DNA from: Kluyvera sp036759925
GTDB lineage: Bacteria > Pseudomonadota > Gammaproteobacteria > Enterobacterales > Enterobacteriaceae
Direction: 5' to 3'
DNA: 64,000 bases
Assembly: GCF_036759925.1 (NCBI RefSeq)
Contig: NZ_JAPKIB010000001.1
Span: 620,001 to 684,000, forward strand
Numbering within the stretch: the first letter of the stretch is position 1; the number at the start of each line of letters is the position of its first letter. This document shows, piece after piece, positions 59,032 through 64,000 of the stretch. The notes under the pieces were generated by a model. That model made no database searches. It saw only the letters and a list, made by a program, of their open reading frames with translations, and was not told the DNA's origin. Both the position numbers and the translations under genes were made by a program.

Positions 59032-61032
59032 GTGAAACATAACGCCATACAATCTGCCAACCTCGAATTTAACAGTGAGGGTACACCTGTTTCCCGAGAT
59101 TTTGATGATGTCTACTTCTCCAATGACAACGGCCTGGAAGAGACGCGCTACGTCTTTCTCGGCGGTAATCAACTCGAGGAACGCTTCCCAAACCACCCTC
59201 GCCCGCTGTTTGTGGTGGCAGAAAGTGGGTTTGGTACCGGCCTCAATTTCCTGACGCTGTGGCAGGCGTTCGACGCCTTTTGCCGCCAGAATCCTGACGC
59301 TACGCTACAAAGATTACATTTCGTCAGTTTTGAAAAATTCCCGCTCAAAGCCGATGACCTGCGTCTGGCGCATCAGCACTGGCCGGAACTGGCACCGTGG
59401 GCTGAACAACTCCTAGCACAGTGGCCGCTGCCGCTGGCTGGCTGTCATCGCCTGCTGCTCGACGGGGGTCGCGTCACGCTGGATTTATGGTTTGGCGATA
59501 TCAACGAGCTCACCGACAAACTCGACGATAGCGTTAATCAGCAGGTCGATGCCTGGTTCCTTGATGGTTTTGCCCCTGCGAAAAACCCGGATATGTGGAC
59601 CCCAACGCTGTTTGCCGCGATGGCGCGAACCGCCAGACCGGGCGGCACGCTTGCCACCTTCACCTCGGCGGGATTTGTCCGCCGTGGCCTGCAGGAAGCC
59701 GGGTTCACCATGCATAAGACCAAGGGCTTTGGCCGTAAACGCGATATGCTGATCGGTGAAATGGCAATCGCCCAACCTAACGAGCAGCGCACACCCTGGT
59801 TTGCACGTACCGCGAGCCAAAAGCGCGATGTGGCCATTATTGGCGGCGGCATTGCCAGCGCCCTGCTTTCGCTCGCCCTGCTACGCCGTGGCTGGGCGGT
59901 GACGCTCTATTGCGCCGATGAAGCTCCCGCGCAGGGCGCATCCGGCAATCGCCAGGGCGCGCTGTATCCCCTGTTAAGTGCCCACGATGCCGCGCTGGCG
60001 CAGTTCTTCCCGGCGGCGTTTCTCTATGCCCGACGCTTCTACGACGCCCTGCCCGTGGCGTTTGATCATCAGTGGTGCGGCGTGACTCAGCTTGGCTTTG
60101 ATGAAAAAAGCGCGGAGAAAATCGCCAATATGCTGGCAATGGATCTGCCCGTCGAGGTTGCTCATGCGGTAACGGCAGATGAGGTTCACATAAGCGCAGG
60201 GCTGACAACCGACTGCGGGGGAATTCAATATCCTTCAGGGGGCTGGCTGTGCCCGGCGCAGCTGACTGCCGGGGCGTTTGAGCTGGCCTGCCAGCAGGGT
60301 CTTCAGGTGCACTATGGAAAAACACTGACCTCCCTCACCCGTGTTGTCGATAGCTGGCAGCTTAGCTTTGCCGATGGGCAAACGGCCGCGTCACCTGCCG
60401 TGGTGCTGGCAACCGGGCATAATATCAATCAGCTAGCCCAAACCGAGGCGCTACCGGTGTATGCCGTCGGCGGCCAGGTCAGCCATATCCCCACCACTGA
60501 GCATCTGGCAAACCTTCGACAGGTGCTGTGCTACGACGGGTATTTAACACCACAAAATCCTCATAATCAGCAGCACTGTATAGGCGCAAGCTACCATCGC
60601 GGGCAGCGCGACATGATGTTTAACGAGGAAGACCAGCGGCATAACCGTCAGCGTCTGATTGACTGTTTCCCGCAGCAGCGCTGGGCGCAGGAAGTGGACG
60701 TGAGCGCCAATGAAGCCCGCTGCGGCGTGCGATGTGCTACGCGCGATCACCTGCCAATGGTCGGTAACGTGCCGGACTACGCCGCTACGCTTGCCGAGTA
60801 CGCGACGCTCAACGAGAATCCTCAAGCGGCAGCATCTGCACCGTATTATCAGGACCTGTTTATGCTGGGTGGACTGGGCTCACGTGGGCTGTGTACGGCA
60901 CCGTTAACAGCGGAAGTACTTGCGGCACAAATGAGTGATGAACCGCTGCCGCTGGATGCGCAGACCCTGGCGGCACTCAATCCAAATCGACTATGGGTCA
61001 GAAAACTGCTGAAGGGAAAAGCGGTAAAATAA
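59032..61032 (+). CDS. mnmC: bifunctional tRNA mnm5s2U34 enzyme MnmC
   Basis: Carries out the last two steps of 5-methylaminomethyl-2-thiouridine formation at the wobble base of tRNA. The C-terminal FAD-dependent oxidase (NAD-like loop AIIGGGIASALLSLAL, about 266-281) removes the carboxymethyl group; the N-terminal SAM methyltransferase (ESGFGTGLNFL and DAWFLDGFAPAKNPDMW) adds the methyl. It is 666 residues from GTG 59032 (VKHNAIQSANLEFN), matching E. coli; a start at 58930 would add 34 residues through the fabB operators. Confidence 0.95.
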   Translation: MKHNAIQSANLEFNSEGTPVSRDFDDVYFSNDNGLEETRYVFLGGNQLEERFPNHPRPLFVVAESGFGTGLNFLTLWQAFDAFCRQNPDATLQRLHFVSFEKFPLKADDLRLAHQHWPELAPWAEQLLAQWPLPLAGCHRLLLDGGRVTLDLWFGDINELTDKLDDSVNQQVDAWFLDGFAPAKNPDMWTPTLFAAMARTARPGGTLATFTSAGFVRRGLQEAGFTMHKTKGFGRKRDMLIGEMAIAQPNEQRTPWFARTASQKRDVAIIGGGIASALLSLALLRRGWAVTLYCADEAPAQGASGNRQGALYPLLSAHDAALAQFFPAAFLYARRFYDALPVAFDHQWCGVTQLGFDEKSAEKIANMLAMDLPVEVAHAVTADEVHISAGLTTDCGGIQYPSGGWLCPAQLTAGAFELACQQGLQVHYGKTLTSLTRVVDSWQLSFADGQTAASPAVVLATGHNINQLAQTEALPVYAVGGQVSHIPTTEHLANLRQVLCYDGYLTPQNPHNQQHCIGASYHRGQRDMMFNEEDQRHNRQRLIDCFPQQRWAQEVDVSANEARCGVRCATRDHLPMVGNVPDYAATLAEYATLNENPQAAASAPYYQDLFMLGGLGSRGLCTAPLTAEVLAAQMSDEPLPLDAQTLAALNPNRLWVRKLLKGKAVK

Positions 61033-61071
61033 GCGAGCAAATTGCCCGGCAGCGATACCGGGCAACAGCGA

Positions 61072-61347
61072 TTAGTGGGAAGCCTGCTGGTAGAGGTTAT
61101 CCCACATTTCTTTCACCAGCGCCTGGTCACGCGGGGAGAGTTCACCGGCGCTGATAGCGGTTTCCAGGCTCTGGGTTACGTTGCGATACAGCGCATCGGC
61201 GTTATGGACTTCATCTTCATCCAGGTCCGCCACGGCGAGCGTTAAATGGCCACGCAGATAACCGCTGGCAAACAGCTCATCATCACTGGCGTGCTCCACC
61301 ATGTCATCAATTAACGCCAGAATGCGTGCTTCAAACTCCGCGATCAT
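61072..61347 (-). CDS. yfcL: YfcL family protein
   Basis: 91-residue acidic protein matching E. coli YfcL, predicted helical; function unknown. It lies 27 bp downstream of epmC on the same strand and convergent with mnmC. Confidence 0.9.
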   Translation of the reverse strand: MIAEFEARILALIDDMVEHASDDELFASGYLRGHLTLAVADLDEDEVHNADALYRNVTQSLETAISAGELSPRDQALVKEMWDNLYQQASH

Positions 61348-61374
61348 CTTCTTTCCTCTTTCGGTAACATGGCC

Positions 61375-61920
61375 TTAGAGATCTTCCGGCCATGGAAATT
61401 GTTCCGCCGTTAGGGCCGGCGTATGGTAATAATTCTGTAGTGCTTTGATGAACGTCGCCGGGCGCGGCGGAATGCCTTCTGCAAGATAGGCCATCACCTG
61501 TGCGTGCACACGTCGTTGGAACACAATGCGATCAGGCTCGAAGTCACCTTCCAGGTTGTCGCAGCTGACGTTAAACGGGAACCCCGCCGCCACGCAGAAC
61601 AACCAATCAAACGCCTGCGGCTTCACCTCTACGTCTTCAAACTGCCCCTGGGTTTTGGCATCGCGCCCGTCCGGGCAGTACCAGTAGCCAAAATCGACCT
61701 GTTCACGACGTGCTTTTCCGGCAATACACCAGTGCGAGATTTCGTGCAGCGCGCTGGCGAAAAAGCCGTGCGCGAAAACGATACGGTTATAGGGCACTTC
61801 GGCATCAGCCGGAAGATAGATGGGTTCGTCGTCGCCTTTAATCAGACGAGTATTAAACTCATCGGCAAAGCAGCCATCGAAAATCGTCACCAGTTGTTGG
61901 TAATCGTGCGTGTTTGTCAT
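61375..61920 (-). CDS. epmC: elongation factor P hydroxylase EpmC
   Basis: Hydroxylates the modified Lys34 of elongation factor P, after EpmA and EpmB add beta-lysine; 181 residues (formerly YfcM). The metal-binding segment HEISHWCIAGKARRE (about 58-72) and the DFGYWYCPDGRDA motif are intact. ATG 61920 shares one base with the yfcA stop; an ATG at 61938 would add six residues inside yfcA. Confidence 0.94.
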   Translation of the reverse strand: MTNTHDYQQLVTIFDGCFADEFNTRLIKGDDEPIYLPADAEVPYNRIVFAHGFFASALHEISHWCIAGKARREQVDFGYWYCPDGRDAKTQGQFEDVEVKPQAFDWLFCVAAGFPFNVSCDNLEGDFEPDRIVFQRRVHAQVMAYLAEGIPPRPATFIKALQNYYHTPALTAEQFPWPEDL

Positions 61921-62729
61921 TAATTCATCCCTAACCAATGCAGGATTTGCTGTCCATGGCTGTCATATAGTAGCTTCGCGCTCATCACCGCGGAAACCAC
62001 CACAATCATCGGGCGGATCAGCGTCTGCCCTTTACTTAACACTAAGCGAGAACCCATGCGGGCACCGAAAAATTGCCCAACCATCATGACGAATCCGGTA
62101 GCCCAGATAACTTTGCCGCCGATGATAAACAGCAGCAGCCCGCCAACGTTGGAAGTGGCATTCAACACTTTGGCATGCGCAGTAGATTTAGCGAGGTTAA
62201 AGCCCATCAACGTCACAAACGCCAGCGCGTAGAACGAACCCGCTCCCGGACCGAAAAAGCCGTCATAGAAACCGACGCAGCCGCCGGCAACCAGTGCAAA
62301 CGGCAGACCGTAAAGGCGCTGCTGGCGGTCTGCTTCGCCGAGTTTCGGCGTCAGCAGGAAATAGAGGCCAATACCAATTATCAACAGCGGCAGAATCTGA
62401 CGTAGGATTTCTGACTGCACATGCTGCACTAAAAGCGCACCGATCATCGATCCAATGAAGGTCATCAGAATATTGAGCTTTTGATCCGCAAGGTTCACCA
62501 CTTTGCGACGAACAAAATAGATAGAGGCGGAAAGCGATCCGCCGCAGGCCTGCAACTTGTTTGTCGCCAGCGCCTGTGCCGGTGGCATACCCGCAGCCAT
62601 CAGTGCCGGAACGGTGAGCAAACCACCGCCACCCGCCAGTGAATCAATAAACCCTGCCAGAATCGCAGTAAAGAAAAGCGCCACCAGCATAAGTGGCTCA
62701 ACCATAAAGAGTGTGGAGAAACTGTCCAT
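61920..62729 (-). CDS. yfcA: TauE/SafE (TSUP) family permease YfcA
   Basis: 269-residue inner-membrane protein of the sulfite-exporter TauE/SafE family, about eight helices, with the paired motifs GGGGLLTVPALMAAG and GFYDGFFGPGAGSFYALAF. The substrate is unknown. It is joined head-to-tail with mepA (1-nt overlap upstream) and epmC (1-nt overlap downstream), so the three are translated as a set. Confidence 0.93.
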   Translation of the reverse strand: MDSFSTLFMVEPLMLVALFFTAILAGFIDSLAGGGGLLTVPALMAAGMPPAQALATNKLQACGGSLSASIYFVRRKVVNLADQKLNILMTFIGSMIGALLVQHVQSEILRQILPLLIIGIGLYFLLTPKLGEADRQQRLYGLPFALVAGGCVGFYDGFFGPGAGSFYALAFVTLMGFNLAKSTAHAKVLNATSNVGGLLLFIIGGKVIWATGFVMMVGQFFGARMGSRLVLSKGQTLIRPMIVVVSAVMSAKLLYDSHGQQILHWLGMN

Positions 62730-63553
62730 TAGAGTGCGTGCTCATCCAGTAGCGCCTGACAGGAAGACGGCAACGGAGGAGGCGTCTTCTTCACAGGTTT
62801 AGTGGTGCCAGGTTTCGGTGGTTCAAACCAGCTTTGCAGCTCAGCGCCGCAGCCATCTCCGGCCGGAGGCGGTGCCTGCTCCTCACACTCAAGACTATTT
62901 GCTGGGCATTTCAGCCGTACGTGCATATGTGCACGATGCTGGAACCACGGACGCACTTTACGCAGCCAGTCGCGGTCGTTACCTGCATCGAGGCAAAGCT
63001 GCTGCTTAATCGCTGGGTTGACAAAAATGCGCGTCACTTCGCTATCTTCGGCTGCCAGCTTAATCAACTGACCGATTTCTGGTTTCCATAGCGTCGGAAC
63101 CACTCGTTTGCCATCCGCACTGACCAAATCCAGCGCCTGGGGCTTCAGCAACTGCGCTGAACTCCAGCGCGCCTTCGGTAGCTGCAGGAAAATATCGACA
63201 TCCAGCCCGCTCTGGTGGCTGGCGTGCCCGCCGTTAAAGCGCCCGCCGGCAGGCATTCCCATATCACCAATCAGCATCGTACCCATGCCATGCTGCTGTA
63301 CCTGGTTGCCCAGGCGCTGGATAAACTGCACCAGATCCGGGTGACCAAAGTAGCGGCGCTGGTCGGTACGCATCACCTGATAGGTGTCAGACTGCAGCGG
63401 GAGCGGCTGAGCGCCCACGATGCAGCCGTTGGCAAACGCGCCAATAGACTGTGCGCTGCCACTGATAGGCTGGGTGATTTTCTGCCACGGCGTTGCCGCC
63501 AGCGCCGTGCCGCTGGCCACCAGAGCCAGCAGCGCAATAACGGTTTTTTTCAT
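62729..63553 (-). CDS. mepA: penicillin-insensitive murein endopeptidase
   Basis: Periplasmic LAS-family zinc endopeptidase that cuts DD and LD cross-links in peptidoglycan; 274 residues. Signal peptide MKKTVIALLALVASGTALA (cleavage before ATPWQK). Zinc ligands are in GGHASHQSGLDVDI and HRAHMHVRLKC. Several Cys residues suggest disulfides, as in E. coli. It follows aroC by 2 bp. Confidence 0.96.
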   Translation of the reverse strand: MKKTVIALLALVASGTALAATPWQKITQPISGSAQSIGAFANGCIVGAQPLPLQSDTYQVMRTDQRRYFGHPDLVQFIQRLGNQVQQHGMGTMLIGDMGMPAGGRFNGGHASHQSGLDVDIFLQLPKARWSSAQLLKPQALDLVSADGKRVVPTLWKPEIGQLIKLAAEDSEVTRIFVNPAIKQQLCLDAGNDRDWLRKVRPWFQHRAHMHVRLKCPANSLECEEQAPPPAGDGCGAELQSWFEPPKPGTTKPVKKTPPPLPSSCQALLDEHAL

Positions 63554-63555
63554 GT

Positions 63556-64000
63556 TTACCAGCGTGGGATCGACGTTGTCACATCAGCATTCTGCGCGCG
63601 TTGGCGCATAAAGTGATCCATCAACACAATTGCCAGCATCGCTTCAGCAATGGGCACCGCGCGGATGCCCACGCAAGGGTCGTGACGACCTTTGGTGATC
63701 ATCTCCACTTCTTCGCCAAAGCGGTTTAGCGTTTTGCCCGGTACGGTGATGCTGGAAGTCGGCTTCAGCGCAATATTCGCCACGATCTGCTGACCACTGC
63801 TAATACCGCCCAGAATGCCACCCGCGTGGTTACTCTGGAAACCGGCTTTGGTGATTTCGTCGCGGTTTTCGCTGCCGCGCAGTTTCACCACTTCAAAGCC
63901 ATCGCCAATCTCCACGCCTTTTACCGCATTGATGCTCATCATCGCATGGGCGATGTCCGCATCCAGACGGTCAAACACCGGTTCGCCAAGACCTGCAGGC
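63556..64000 (-). CDS. aroC: chorismate synthase, 5' part outside window
   Basis: C-terminal 147 codons of chorismate synthase (full length about 361), which makes chorismate from EPSP with reduced FMN. The window starts inside the PAGLGEPVFDRLDADIAHAM region and runs to the stop; the FMN/EPSP-site motif MITKGRHDPCVGIRAVPIAEAM is intact. The upstream part lies beyond base 64000. Confidence 0.96.
   Translation of the reverse strand, partial: PAGLGEPVFDRLDADIAHAMMSINAVKGVEIGDGFEVVKLRGSENRDEITKAGFQSNHAGGILGGISSGQQIVANIALKPTSSITVPGKTLNRFGEEVEMITKGRHDPCVGIRAVPIAEAMLAIVLMDHFMRQRAQNADVTTSIPRW

Noticed and set aside
1..64000. CRISPR arrays, tRNA or rRNA genes, insertion sequences, prophage genes
   Set aside because: No regularly spaced repeats, no tRNA-like cloverleaf with CCA end, no transposase or integrase frames seen.

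Overview
This window is a stretch of chromosome from an enterobacterium close to Escherichia, Klebsiella, Enterobacter and Citrobacter. Almost every backbone gene is recognisable as the counterpart of an E. coli gene, and the order follows the E. coli nuo-ackA-pta-his-purF-accD-fabB-aroC block. The genus cannot be fixed from sequence alone. GC-rich REP-like hairpins and the extra carbohydrate loci fit the Enterobacter/Klebsiella/Citrobacter side better than E. coli K-12.

Layout. 1-13553 (minus): the nuo operon for NADH:quinone oxidoreductase (complex I), nuoM through nuoA with nuoC and nuoD fused; nuoM lacks only its last codon or so at the window edge. 14180-15121: lrhA, then a 0.9-kb AT-rich gap. 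16029-21652: alaA, yfbR, yfbS, yfbT, yfbU, yfbV. 21989-25412: ackA-pta, the acetate/acetyl-phosphate pathway. 25508-27361: yfcD, yfcE, yfcF. 27486-29916: an aldehyde dehydrogenase and a divergent LysR regulator, where K-12 has yfcG. 29971-31251: folX, yfcH. 31483-32868: a toxin/antitoxin-like pair whose first gene carries an in-frame amber codon, then a GNAT acetyltransferase; K-12 has rpnB here. 32882-36913 (minus): argT and hisJQMP, amino-acid ABC uptake, with good sigma54 promoters before argT and hisJ and NtrC-type sites between them. 37206-42551: ubiX, then a LacI regulator, a GPH sugar symporter and a GH127 beta-L-arabinofuranosidase. This insertion separates ubiX from purF. 42625-51773 (minus): purF, cvpA, dedD, folC, accD, dedA, truA, usg, pdxB. 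51883-52992: flk. 52972-56271: a sugar locus (Cof-type HAD phosphatase, orphan PTS EIIC, divergent GntR regulator). 56275-64000: yfcJ, fabB, mnmC, yfcL, epmC, yfcA, mepA and the 3' part of aroC.

How it fits together. The backbone is housekeeping: respiration, acetate overflow, purine, folate, fatty-acid, pyridoxal and chorismate synthesis, tRNA modification, and nitrogen-regulated amino-acid uptake. Four accessory cassettes sit at junctions between backbone genes: aldehyde dehydrogenase/LysR, toxin-antitoxin-like/GNAT, LacI/GPH/GH127, and GntR/PTS/HAD. Three have their own regulator with palindromic candidate operators nearby. The least familiar parts are the amber-interrupted toxin-like gene with its HTH partner, the intracellular GH127 arabinofuranosidase operon, and the GntR-controlled orphan PTS permease. 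I saw no tRNA, rRNA, CRISPR array, insertion sequence or prophage gene.
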